From: a virus | DNA: 34,396 bases | Strand: one strand, 5' to 3' | IMG/VR virus record: IMGVR_UViG_3300032053_000270 | Span: 1-34,396 of that record | Part shown: positions 15,898 to 23,828 of the stretch, in pieces | Layout: each line of letters starts with the position of its first letter | How positions within the stretch are numbered: the stretch's first letter is position 1 | Notes under the pieces: generated by a model | What the model saw: only the letters and a program-made list of their open reading frames with translations | Told to the model about the DNA's origin: nothing | Databases searched by the model: none | Position numbers and translations under genes: made by a program

Positions 15898-16928
15898 TAT
15901 GCCACCTCTACACCGAACGCGGTGTTGCTAAGGTTCACTGCAGTCCAGGGGTTGCCGTCAGGGTCGGTCGCCATCAAGCGAACAACAGTCGCATAGTTCG
16001 CCCCGGGCACAGCAGCGGCGGCACTCTTGTTCAAAGTGCTCCCTAACTTCGCAGTGCTCTTAATCGAGAAACTCTGAGCATCAGTGTCCCGCACATCGGT
16101 GCAAATCTGCACACACGTAACGGTATCGCCAACATAGTCAGCGTAATCCCATATCTCGGCATCACTGGACGATGACGATTCAACGTATGTTGAATCGCTA
16201 TCGAGCGTTGCCCCATCACCGACCATTGCAGCATGATTGCTGCCGCTTTGCGTCGTCCACTGATTGGTGCCGTTGTCAGACGCGGGGTCCAGGCGAGTAA
16301 CATGAACAGGTCCAAGAAAATCGTTGTGAATGCTGCCCGAGGTGTCGAGAACATAGAGGTCATCCAACAACTTCGAGGCACTTGCAACCCCCGACACACT
16401 GACGACATCGTGATAGGCGTTACTGCCGGCTTGGGTGTTTGCGGAGCCATTGCTTGCGACATTCACCCCGCCGCTCCGCAACTCGACAGTCCCGCCCGAG
16501 GTCGCGCACTTAACCTTCAACTCAAACCAATACCACACGCCAGTTGTCAGGCCAAAGCCGCTGGTGATTGCCAACTGAGTTCCACCAGAGCCCCCACGCA
16601 TGATCTTCAATTCACCGCTGGCGGCAACAAAGACGCCAACGCCTTCAGTGGTCCCATCGTAAAGACTAAGGATATGGTTGCCCGCAGTCGCGTAACCAGA
16701 GACGAGCTTCAGTGCAAAACCGATTACTACAGTATCGACCGTGGTCAACTTCCATGTACGAAAGAATTCATTGTTACTGTCGAAATTCAAGGCATAGCCA
16801 CTGATCTGCCCCGCCGCAATGCTGCCGAAATTAGAAATACCTGAAGCGCAAATGACCGGATAGCGGCGGGACAGATTCCAACTGCCCGAGGTGCCGAGAC
16901 TATCAAAGCCGTCGAACATGAGCAACAT
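15897..16928 (-). CDS. Lectin-like tail protein, paralogue 3
   Basis: 343 residues from MLLMFDGFDSLGT at 16928, with AGAGGTG upstream. The core strands are 'DTVVIGFALKLVSG', 'TGVWYWFELKVKCATSGGTVELRSGGVNV', 'KLLDDLYVLDTSGSIHNDFLG' and 'DSDSTYVESSSSSDAEIWDYA', and the end is 'MATDPDGNPWTAVNLSNTAFGVEV'. It is serine- and glycine-rich and begins with a shorter N-terminal loop than its neighbours. It lies head-to-tail between copies 2 and 4, 10 nt from the latter. Confidence 0.78.
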   Translation of the reverse strand: MLLMFDGFDSLGTSGSWNLSRRYPVICASGISNFGSIAAGQISGYALNFDSNNEFFRTWKLTTVDTVVIGFALKLVSGYATAGNHILSLYDGTTEGVGVFVAASGELKIMRGGSGGTQLAITSGFGLTTGVWYWFELKVKCATSGGTVELRSGGVNVASNGSANTQAGSNAYHDVVSVSGVASASKLLDDLYVLDTSGSIHNDFLGPVHVTRLDPASDNGTNQWTTQSGSNHAAMVGDGATLDSDSTYVESSSSSDAEIWDYADYVGDTVTCVQICTDVRDTDAQSFSIKSTAKLGSTLNKSAAAAVPGANYATVVRLMATDPDGNPWTAVNLSNTAFGVEVA

Positions 16929-16937
16929 GGGACACCT

Positions 16938-17948
16938 CTACAGTACCTTGACGCCGAATTGCGTAGAGTTGATATTGGCCGCAGTCCAATCAGTGCCAGT
17001 GGGGTCTTGCTCCATCAAGCGAGAGAGTGTTGCATAGGATGCAGGTGCCGCTTGACTCGCATTTCCGGTCTCGGTCGAACTCAACTTAGCCTGTTGTGAT
17101 ACATTGTGGGCTACGCCCGAGTGGCGAAGTTCCGTGTTGATCTGCACCCCTACAATGCCTGCAACACCCGTATCAACATCAGAGTAGTTGTACAGATCAA
17201 GATTACCTGACTGCCCACTGACATAATCTGCGTTGTCAGTTGAGGGGTTTTCGTCCACACAGGCATAGTTGCTGCCCGCCGAGGGTATCCATTGCGAGGT
17301 TCCCGCCCCATTTGGAAACAAGGTGATGACTTGCTTGGCACCAAGGAACGATGTGTTTCTCGCGCCTGTACTATCAAGGCAGTACACGTCATCGAAAATC
17401 GGCGACTCACCTGAGATTGCTTTCAAACGGAATGTCGTATGAAAGTCGTGGCCGCCCGCCCGTGTATTCGCACTGGCTGACGTGAGGGCTGCAATTTGCG
17501 TACCGTTGACATGCACCTCATAGGTGCCGTCGGCCGCACACTTCACCTTCAACTCGATGTAGTTCCAAGCATTAGCAACAAGACCAAGGCCAGAACTGAT
17601 CGCCAATTGTGTGTTGTCGCGATAGATCGCCAACTCACCGGCCGTTGTAGACCGAAGGTTAATACCACGGGTAGCCCCATCGTAGAGAGTCAGGAAATCC
17701 AAGTCCGCCGACAGTGGCGTCTTGTATGCCAGTCCAACAGTCATGGTCTGGTCAACCGTCAGGTTCGCCGGTTGGAGATAGGCCCCGGCCGCATTGAGCT
17801 TCAGAGCCATGCCAACATAGCGGCCGGTGACAATGAGGAAATCTGATTCAGAGGCCACGGTATACTTGCGAGCCATGACATTCGCAGGAGAGGGTGCTGC
17901 CCCATTGCTGGTGCCAAATCCCTCGAAGCCTTCAATCCACAGCAACAT
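16938..17948 (-). CDS. Lectin-like tail protein, paralogue 4
   Basis: 336 residues from MLLWIEGFEGFGTSNG at 17948, with GGGGTG upstream. Core: 'QTMTVGLAYKTPLSADLDFL', 'AWNYIELKVKCAADGTYEVHVNGTQI', 'PIFDDVYCLDSTGARNTSFLG' and 'TDNADYVSGQSGNLDLYNYS'; end 'MEQDPTGTDWTAANINSTQFGVKV'. It is the first lectin-like copy in transcription order, just after the terminator hairpin at 17983-18029. 'SCVDENP' in copy 1 and 'ACVDENP' here are nearly identical, linking the two outermost copies. Confidence 0.78.
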   Translation of the reverse strand: MLLWIEGFEGFGTSNGAAPSPANVMARKYTVASESDFLIVTGRYVGMALKLNAAGAYLQPANLTVDQTMTVGLAYKTPLSADLDFLTLYDGATRGINLRSTTAGELAIYRDNTQLAISSGLGLVANAWNYIELKVKCAADGTYEVHVNGTQIAALTSASANTRAGGHDFHTTFRLKAISGESPIFDDVYCLDSTGARNTSFLGAKQVITLFPNGAGTSQWIPSAGSNYACVDENPSTDNADYVSGQSGNLDLYNYSDVDTGVAGIVGVQINTELRHSGVAHNVSQQAKLSSTETGNASQAAPASYATLSRLMEQDPTGTDWTAANINSTQFGVKVL

Positions 17949-17982
17949 GGCAGCACCCCTTCATACGGTGGACTTCATAAAA

Positions 17983-18029
17983 GTGGGCCGAGCCAGGACG
18001 ATCCTGCACAGATGCCCGGCTCGGCCCAC
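17983..18029 (-). terminator. Rho-independent terminator upstream of the lectin-like block
   Basis: Twelve-pair stem 17983-17994 / 18018-18029 with a small inner AGGA/TCCT hairpin in the loop. On the minus strand the stem is followed by TTTTA. It would reduce transcription from the 18053-18643 gene into the lectin-like genes. Confidence 0.8.
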
Positions 18030-18052
18030 ACGAGGGAGAGACACACTAAGCA

Positions 18053-18643
18053 CTAGGCGTTGACGGTGTAGGTGACCTTCAACTGGTCGCCATTTCCGAC
18101 CGTGACCGTACCGCTGGTAAACGCGGCAGCCGCCCACAGGGACCCGCCGCCGGCTGCATCAGCCTTAGTGATCGCAGCGGTGCCGCCACCAACCAGAAAC
18201 AGGCCATAGACACTACCGGCCCCGGTAATATCAAACACCACAGGGGAGGCGTTCGTAATCGACTGACTGGCCGCCGTACCTTCGGTCCATGTCCCACGGT
18301 CAGTAGAACTCGGTCCAGCAACATCATAGGCCGTAAACTCATCCCACGCATTCGTGCCATTGATCTGGGCGTACACGTCACCGGCTGCCAGCGTGGGACC
18401 ACCGGCCCCATCCACCAGACCAATGTACCACGTTGAAATGGCCGAGACAGCGTGGAACATCACGTTGAGCAACTTGTTCTTGCCCTCGTTCGTGATGGCA
18501 TTGTCGATCTCGTACTTGCCGATCACCTTACCTTCGCGGATGTGCTCGACCACAAAGCGGCCGCGCGGCTTGATGCTATCGGCGTTGCCGCGAGCACGAA
18601 CCGTGTTTGCAACCGCCGACTGAGAAATGTTCAGCTTGTCCAT
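18053..18643 (-). CDS. Beta-rich virion protein
   Basis: 196 residues from the ATG at 18643 (MDKLNISQSAVANTV). The in-frame ATG further upstream lies inside the terminator and is rejected. After a short basic N-terminus ('RGNADSIKPRGRFVVEHI') comes 'AITNEGKNKLLNVMFHAV', 'STWYIGLVDGAGGPTLAAGD' and a Gly/Thr/Ala-rich beta region that ends 'VTVGNGDQLKVTYTVNA'. This pattern recurs in tail-decoration or minor tail proteins of phages, but no function is fixed. It is flanked by terminators on both sides, so its expression can differ from its neighbours. Two hairpins bracketing a gene often mark an abundantly expressed structural protein. Confidence 0.7.
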   Translation of the reverse strand: MDKLNISQSAVANTVRARGNADSIKPRGRFVVEHIREGKVIGKYEIDNAITNEGKNKLLNVMFHAVSAISTWYIGLVDGAGGPTLAAGDVYAQINGTNAWDEFTAYDVAGPSSTDRGTWTEGTAASQSITNASPVVFDITGAGSVYGLFLVGGGTAAITKADAAGGGSLWAAAAFTSGTVTVGNGDQLKVTYTVNA

Positions 18644-18663
18644 GTGACTTCTTTCAAGAAACG

Positions 18664-18683
18664 AAAAGGCCCCTTGCGGGGCC
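18664..18683 (-). terminator. Rho-independent terminator after the tape measure gene
   Basis: Six-pair perfect GC stem (GGCCCC/GGGGCC) with a four-base loop, followed on the minus strand by TTTTC. It lies between the tape measure stop (18715) and the start at 18643. Confidence 0.85.
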
Positions 18684-18714
18684 ATGACTCAGACGGTCGG
18701 GCTACATACCCGGC

Positions 18715-21700
18715 CTATAAACTGGACGTTCCACGCCGCAGTTCGCGACGCAATTCACTGGCAATAGACCGAGCCGTCTGACGACTCGACCCACCGCCAG
18801 TGACACTCACGTTGATGTCACCGATATTTGTGACGGAGCCACCATCGCTCCGGTAAACTGGTTGAACCCCCGCATTCATTGCGGTTAGCTGTGAGGCAAA
18901 GTTGCGGGCCGACCTTGGATTGATGACTACCTCACCCGGGGAAAGTTTTGCGTTGATCGTATCCATGCCGACATTTCCGCCGGACGCGAAGTAGCGAGCA
19001 ACGCCGCCGTGTGCGGCATACTGGGCGCTCGTAGCTTGAGCAGCCGCAGCCGCCGCAGCGTATGCAGCGTCGGCCAAATCCCACATTGCAGAGATCGCGG
19101 TATCAATCTCACCAATCAAACCGCCCATACTCGTTGCAGACAAGTCATCGAGAGCGGCACCCGCGCCATCAGCATCCCCCCACAAATCCCAAGCCGCATC
19201 ATCCAAAATCCAGAGGTCATCTATTGCGCCACCAGCATCCACTTGGTTAAGATTTCCAAGTGCAGCCTCAGCACCAATTGCACCTTCCTCTGCACCTTCC
19301 GTGGAGCCCTTAAGCGACTCGGCCTTAGACTGAGCCGCCTTCAAAGCATCGTCAATGACCTTAAGTTTTCGCTCGATCTCTGCACGATCCTTTTCAACGC
19401 CTTGGAGCCCTTCTTTGCCTTTCTTAACGGCATCCCAGGCTTGTTGAGCCTGATTAGCGGCGTCAATCACTATTTTTAGAGCTTTTTCCGTTTCAGCGGA
19501 GGGTTTTGCGACTTCCTTGTACTCCTCATACAGTTTGGTCAATCTCTTGTATGCTGCGGGACTAGCATCGCCGGCCGCCATGCTCTTAATCGCGGTAACT
19601 AAGTCCGCAAGGGCTTCAATCTTATCTGGGGTGAATTGGCGCTTTGCCATCTCAGCCGGACTCGAAGTGGCCACTACTGCCGCCGCCCGAATCCCCTCCG
19701 CAAACTTATCAAGGCCAGCAGTCATGTCCCCTAACTGCTCATTCAAGAGTGCTTCGGATTTTCTCAAATCGGCAGCCGTCTGAGCAAACTTCATCTGCCT
19801 ATCTTGCAAGACTTTCTGCTCTTGCCCGGCAAGATTGGATATGTCCTCAGCGGACTTGCCTGCAAACTGTTTGCCAAGTGCTGGGTCTTTCATAACGGCT
19901 TCGACCAACACCTGCATGGGACCCATGCCCTTTTGAATGTCGTCGTGTAGTTGTTGGATTGCCGTTGGAGTCGCAAAGAGCTTGTCAATCTGAGCCTCCG
20001 AAACACCGCCACTCACAGCCAGTGCAATGCGCTTGCCCAGCTTGTCCATGTCCAACAAGGCTGACGGATCAAGTTTATCCCCAGCCAGGAAATTCTCACG
20101 AAGTTCCTTCAGAGCCTTTTCCAGCTTCGCCTTATTTGCATCGAGTTCAGGCCCTTTTAACGGCTCACCTTTCTTATCGAAGGAATTCAACCCCTCCAAA
20201 ATTGCCTTCATCGACTCCCGCATAGAAGCAAGGCGTTCCTGCTCTTTTGCCGCCTTCGCAGCATTCGCCTCGGCCGCCCTTGCCTGAAGACCTTGCAACT
20301 CCTTTTCGGCTTCAAGCTGTTGCCGCATGACAGATAGAATGGCTTCTTGAGCCCGCTGGCGAAGGATGCCACTAGACGATTTATCTGCAAGCTGCTCGGC
20401 GCGAGACGCCGCCTCTGACGCTCGTTGAAAATCCTTAAGAGCCCTCGCGATGTCATCGGGTGTCTTTGCGTTAGCCAATTCGTTAGCCGCATTCTTAGCC
20501 AGGTCCATAGCCCGGAAGAGATTATTGGCCGCCTGGACACCTTCATCCATGCCTTTGTTCAAGTCCTTGAACTTCTTGTCGTCAATCTTATCGGTCAAAC
20601 CCTCCGAGCGTTTCTTCGAGTCATCAATAGCCCGCGCGTTTGCCTCCGCTGCGGACCTGTAGGCTGCGACAACTCGCTCTTGGGCGGCAATCATTGCGTC
20701 CATCGTCAAACGACTGCTGTCAATAATCTCGCGGTTCTTTTCCTTGACCTCATCCAAAGCCTTGATATAAGAGCCGCGAATGACGGCAGCACCCTCCTCC
20801 CACTTTCCATGCGCAACGCGATCGGCTTCCTGCTGGACTTCCAACTCTTTAGCCAACACGCCATTTAAGGCTTGCATCCGCTCCTGTATTGCTTCCTGCC
20901 TCGCGTTTGCCTCCTTCTGAATACCCTGGACAGCGCGCATAGATTGATAAGTTGACACACCTGCAAGTGTGCCGAGAGCGGTTGTAATACCGAGAATCGC
21001 CCAGCCAATAGGACCCATCGCGATGTGCATTAACGTGAAAGCGCCGGCCAATCCTAAAATAGCTACCCCAACGGGTACGGCGGCGGCTGCAATAGCCATG
21101 ATCGCGGCGGTCAACTTATCGGCCCCTCCGATAAACTCCATTAGCCCCCGCCCGATCGAGACCATAGCCTCGCCGAAGTCACGAGTCATGTTGACTTTGA
21201 ATTCGTTCCAGCTTTTACTCAGGGCATTGGCGTCTATGGACATCATCTCCTTGCGAAGCGTTGCCATTGCCTCGGGTGTGACTTTCTTCATAGCCTCCAT
21301 TGCTTCAATGTACTTCTTCGCCCCCTCCTCGCTCGACAATCGAAATTCAGCCAACAAGGCGCGAACATTCGGCACAGCCCCAGCTATCTTCCCACCCATA
21401 CCATCAACTGCGTCCGATATTGCTTGCAGTGCCCCTTGATACCCTCTAGCAGCAACTAATTGTTCTGGTGATCCGAAACCCATTTCGCGAACAATTTTCT
21501 TCAAGTCATCTGATGGCTTGAGAAGGGCCATCATTCCACCGCGAACTGCGGTTGCCGCCTTCGCATAACTCAAACCACCAATGGTTAAGGACACCATCGC
21601 GGCATTACTTTCACGAACACTAACGCCTAATTGAGCGGCTATTGGAGCAATTTGCCCCATCACCTGAGCCAACTCGTCCACACGAACGTGACCAAGTTTA

Positions 21701-22554
21701 ACAGTCTCAAAAAACTCAGCCGACAACTGGCGAGCCTGAATCGTCGACATGCCATAGGCATTCAATGTGCCGGTAATGAGGGTGGCTGCTTTATCAAAAT
21801 CAGCTACACCGAGCTTCGCCAACTCCATCGACGCCTGCATCACATTTGCACGGTCGGCCACGTTGGTGAACTGATCCGACATGATTTGATAAACACCCTC
21901 AGCCGCCTTCGGCAAAGGAATATCAAACGCTTTAGAAAAATCAGCAACCTCCCGAGCCAGTGTCTCCAGTCTCGCAGGATCGCCAAAATCACTCATCGAC
22001 GCTTGGATACGGGGTGCAATCGCCTGGATTTCTCCGAGTGCCTTTTGGAAATCCATCGCCGACGTAAACGCATCCTTGATTGCATCTCGAATCGCAGACA
22101 TAGCCCGTACTATGGCTTGCGTTATCATAATACGGCCAATCATCTCCCACGAAAGAGCCATTCCGTGTGCTTGTTTATTGGCGTCCTCGGTCGCTGCCGC
22201 GATGGGCTTGATCTGACCCGGGACACCGCTGGCAATCTGACCGGTCTGTGTCAAAGCACTATTGACCCCAGCAATATCTTCCTTCACTCCCGGTGGCAAC
22301 CACAGTTGCGAAGCGGGCGCAGCGGTGGCAGCGGGGGCGGCGGGGGCAGCCATTCCAATAACTTTTGAGGCAGCAGCCGAAAGCTCCTGCATTGTGCGCA
22401 GGGCTGCCGAGGCCGACGCATTAAACGCCGCCAGAGCATTGCCGTAAGTCGCAAAGGCAGTGCCGGACGTTTTCAATGCGGTATCCAGGCGCGCAAGGGC
22501 GCTCAGGGCTTCATCAACATTGAATCCAAGAGTATTGATGATGGACTCGGACAT
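18715..22554 (-). CDS. Tail tape measure protein (TP901 type)
   Basis: 1279 residues, start at 22554 with AGGTAGGTG upstream. The N-terminal helical part is followed by the TP901 core ('SKAFDIPLPKAAEGVYQIMS', 'LGVADFDKAATLITGTLNAYG', 'VKLGHVRVDELAQVMGQIAP', 'GGLSYAKAATAVRGGMMALL'). A hydrophobic, glycine-rich segment at about 478-540 could enter the host membrane during injection. Long coiled coils fill 560-1150. The end has the standard 'AHGGVARYFASGGN...LSPGEVVIN' (about 1183 on) and an Arg-rich tail. It sets tail length: at roughly 1.5 angstroms per residue this implies a tail near 190 nm, typical of siphoviruses. No lysozyme or peptidase domain is evident. Confidence 0.93.
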   Translation of the reverse strand: MSESIINTLGFNVDEALSALARLDTALKTSGTAFATYGNALAAFNASASAALRTMQELSAAASKVIGMAAPAAPAATAAPASQLWLPPGVKEDIAGVNSALTQTGQIASGVPGQIKPIAAATEDANKQAHGMALSWEMIGRIMITQAIVRAMSAIRDAIKDAFTSAMDFQKALGEIQAIAPRIQASMSDFGDPARLETLAREVADFSKAFDIPLPKAAEGVYQIMSDQFTNVADRANVMQASMELAKLGVADFDKAATLITGTLNAYGMSTIQARQLSAEFFETVKLGHVRVDELAQVMGQIAPIAAQLGVSVRESNAAMVSLTIGGLSYAKAATAVRGGMMALLKPSDDLKKIVREMGFGSPEQLVAARGYQGALQAISDAVDGMGGKIAGAVPNVRALLAEFRLSSEEGAKKYIEAMEAMKKVTPEAMATLRKEMMSIDANALSKSWNEFKVNMTRDFGEAMVSIGRGLMEFIGGADKLTAAIMAIAAAAVPVGVAILGLAGAFTLMHIAMGPIGWAILGITTALGTLAGVSTYQSMRAVQGIQKEANARQEAIQERMQALNGVLAKELEVQQEADRVAHGKWEEGAAVIRGSYIKALDEVKEKNREIIDSSRLTMDAMIAAQERVVAAYRSAAEANARAIDDSKKRSEGLTDKIDDKKFKDLNKGMDEGVQAANNLFRAMDLAKNAANELANAKTPDDIARALKDFQRASEAASRAEQLADKSSSGILRQRAQEAILSVMRQQLEAEKELQGLQARAAEANAAKAAKEQERLASMRESMKAILEGLNSFDKKGEPLKGPELDANKAKLEKALKELRENFLAGDKLDPSALLDMDKLGKRIALAVSGGVSEAQIDKLFATPTAIQQLHDDIQKGMGPMQVLVEAVMKDPALGKQFAGKSAEDISNLAGQEQKVLQDRQMKFAQTAADLRKSEALLNEQLGDMTAGLDKFAEGIRAAAVVATSSPAEMAKRQFTPDKIEALADLVTAIKSMAAGDASPAAYKRLTKLYEEYKEVAKPSAETEKALKIVIDAANQAQQAWDAVKKGKEGLQGVEKDRAEIERKLKVIDDALKAAQSKAESLKGSTEGAEEGAIGAEAALGNLNQVDAGGAIDDLWILDDAAWDLWGDADGAGAALDDLSATSMGGLIGEIDTAISAMWDLADAAYAAAAAAAQATSAQYAAHGGVARYFASGGNVGMDTINAKLSPGEVVINPRSARNFASQLTAMNAGVQPVYRSDGGSVTNIGDINVSVTGGGSSRQTARSIASELRRELRRGTSSL

Positions 22555-22562
22555 TGCTGCAC

Positions 22563-23063
22563 CTACCTGGACGTGATAAATGGTGAGACATTAGGGAGTC
22601 TCACGGATTCCGCAAACTTCTTGAACGACGCCACCCCAATCTCTTGGAAGCCATAAGGCCCCGGCTGAAGCAACTCAGTTCCGGGCCACTTGGTTGGATC
22701 GGGGTCAGTGTTGGCATCATGGGATTCATTCCAGACGAGCCAAGGCAGCGTCGTACCGTAGATGAACGTGTAAACACCGCGATCCGCTTGTGTTATCACA
22801 TGCCCGGTACTCTCGGATAACCCTTGTCCAACGCGACTGTGGCCCCATCGCTGGGGCGACATATTCAGGTTGTAGCCCGCCTCTTGAGCGAGCTTGAGAA
22901 AGGTCGCTCGCGAAGCTCCACTCCAGAGCGGTATCTTCAAAGCAACGGCCTCCAGCCAGTCAATCGCGGCTCGCGTTATGACATCCTTCATGTGGTCATC
23001 GAGGACCTTCTTGTAGCCAGCCAGATTCAGTGCCGGAACTTTGAAGTTGAAAGTGACTTTCAT
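22563..23063 (-). CDS. HK97 gp10-like / minor tail-neck protein
   Basis: 166 residues from MKVTFNFKVPAL at 23063, with AGGG upstream. It starts 8 nt after the stop of the frameshift extension and ends 8 nt before the tape measure start. Helical N-terminus ('YKKVLDDHMKDVITRAAIDW') followed by 'ALKIPLWSGASRATFLKL', which fits the 'Ala-x-x-x-Pro-(hydrophobic)-x-x-G-x-x-(R/K)' core of gp10-type proteins, then a beta part ending in 'GFQEIGVASFKKFAESVRLP'. Such proteins join head and tail or complete the tail. The position between chaperone and tape measure is unusual for a neck gene, so a minor tail function is equally likely. Confidence 0.6.
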   Translation of the reverse strand: MKVTFNFKVPALNLAGYKKVLDDHMKDVITRAAIDWLEAVALKIPLWSGASRATFLKLAQEAGYNLNMSPQRWGHSRVGQGLSESTGHVITQADRGVYTFIYGTTLPWLVWNESHDANTDPDPTKWPGTELLQPGPYGFQEIGVASFKKFAESVRLPNVSPFITSR

Positions 23064-23071
23064 TCAAGCCC

Positions 23072-23335
23072 TCACTTGCTGCTAAGACCCGGGGGCATCC
23101 CTGCCCCAGCTAACTGAGCCTCCCGCTCGCTCTCGTCATAGCTTCGCGTCTGATTGAAGGCGATAATGAGTGCCTGAGCCTCCAGACCGCAGGCGTCCCA
23201 AGAGTCCTTGACTCCGGGTGGCCGTACCCCTAGACGCTCGCAAGCTCTCCAGACTTCGTACTCTACGGTGCGATGGGTTGGCCAGAGAACTCTGCCGGCA
23301 TGGGAGCCTGACCAAGTAGAAAACTTTCGCGCGCC
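23072..23335 (-). CDS. Tail assembly chaperone extension read by -1 frameshift
   Basis: Open frame of 87 residues, -1 relative to the 23263-23757 gene, beginning after a TAA at 23336-23338 and ending with TGA at 23072-23074. It overlaps the upstream frame by 73 nt. There is no ATG, GTG or TTG in its first 50 codons, so it should be reached only by slippage from the upstream frame. The product beyond the zero-frame stop reads 'VEYEVWRACERLG...', then '...AQALIIAFNQTRSYDESERE'; a short acidic helical tail of this kind with 'FNQxRxYDExE' matches the T part of G/GT-type chaperones, which recruits the tape measure protein. It lies exactly where lambda-like phages put this part. Confidence 0.78.
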   Translation of the reverse strand, partial: GARKFSTWSGSHAGRVLWPTHRTVEYEVWRACERLGVRPPGVKDSWDACGLEAQALIIAFNQTRSYDESEREAQLAGAGMPPGLSSK

Positions 23336-23757
23336 TTAGCCAACTTGGCTTCGTCCAAAGCGTTAGCTTCCAACACCAGACCAAGCACTCGGTTGCACTC
23401 GATCTGTGTGAGTCCACCATCTTTCAGATCGGCGTCCCATTTACTCCAGGTGCGCGGGTCTTCCAGCTTCACCGTGTCCCACTCAATCTCGGAAGGCTTG
23501 AGCGACTGGACGACCATGTAGCCAAGCCGCTTCTTGCCGTACTCAGTCATCATCTGTTGGTACGTCGGGTCTTTGTCGTTGGCCACCCAGCCATCCTTGG
23601 TGATCTTCCCCGGCGGCTTAGGCTGCGGACACTTCGCCTCAAACTCTTCCATGTCAGGCAGACCCTTGGCACGAAACACAAGATTCTGCTCTGCTCGTGG
23701 CAGAACAAGAACACATTCGGAACACAGGTTTTTCGGATCAACGCCGGCAATCTTCAT
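23263..23757 (-). CDS. Tail assembly chaperone (zero-frame product)
   Basis: 164 residues from MKIAGVDPKNL at 23757 (GAGGGAG upstream); the in-frame ATG at 23817 lies in the terminator and is rejected. Conserved blocks: C12-x-x-C15 in 'LCSECVLVLPR', 'LVFRAKGLPDMEEFEAKCPQ' (26-45), 'PPGKITKDGW', 'YGKKRLGYMVVQSLKPSEIE' (73-92), 'DPRTWSKWDADLK' and 'EANALDEAKLAKARESFLLG'. These fit a common phage tail assembly chaperone family. It would coat the tape measure protein and help polymerise the tail tube. Located between the major tail protein and the tape measure gene, as expected. Continuation into the -1 frame gives a longer form. Confidence 0.82.
   Translation of the reverse strand: MKIAGVDPKNLCSECVLVLPRAEQNLVFRAKGLPDMEEFEAKCPQPKPPGKITKDGWVANDKDPTYQQMMTEYGKKRLGYMVVQSLKPSEIEWDTVKLEDPRTWSKWDADLKDGGLTQIECNRVLGLVLEANALDEAKLAKARESFLLGQAPMPAEFSGQPIAP
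23317..23325 (-). other. Candidate -1 slippery site
   Basis: Minus-strand AGT-TTT-CTA in the zero frame. A P-site Phe tRNA on TTT can slip back one base onto TTT. It lies within the only overlap (23263-23335) that allows the two frames to be joined. It is not a textbook XXXYYYZ heptamer, so another site in the same overlap (for example around GGCTCCCAT) cannot be excluded. Confidence 0.35.
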
Positions 23758-23779
23758 AGGTTCTCCCTCACTTGACAAG

Positions 23780-23812
23780 AAAAGGCAGTGCCGGATAGAG
23801 TCCGGCACTGCC
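23780..23812 (-). terminator. Rho-independent terminator after the major tail protein gene
   Basis: Twelve-pair perfect stem 23784-23795 / 23801-23812 with a five-base loop, followed on the minus strand by TTTTC. It allows high expression of the upstream head-tail genes relative to the chaperone. Confidence 0.9.
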
Positions 23813-23828
23813 CACAAAAGCTAGACTA

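Noticed and set aside
23136-23420. Minus-strand frame overlapping the chaperone end
   Set aside because: It is the third frame, composition is Arg/Ser/Leu-rich and shadow-like, and the -1 frame is the one with a family-like tail.
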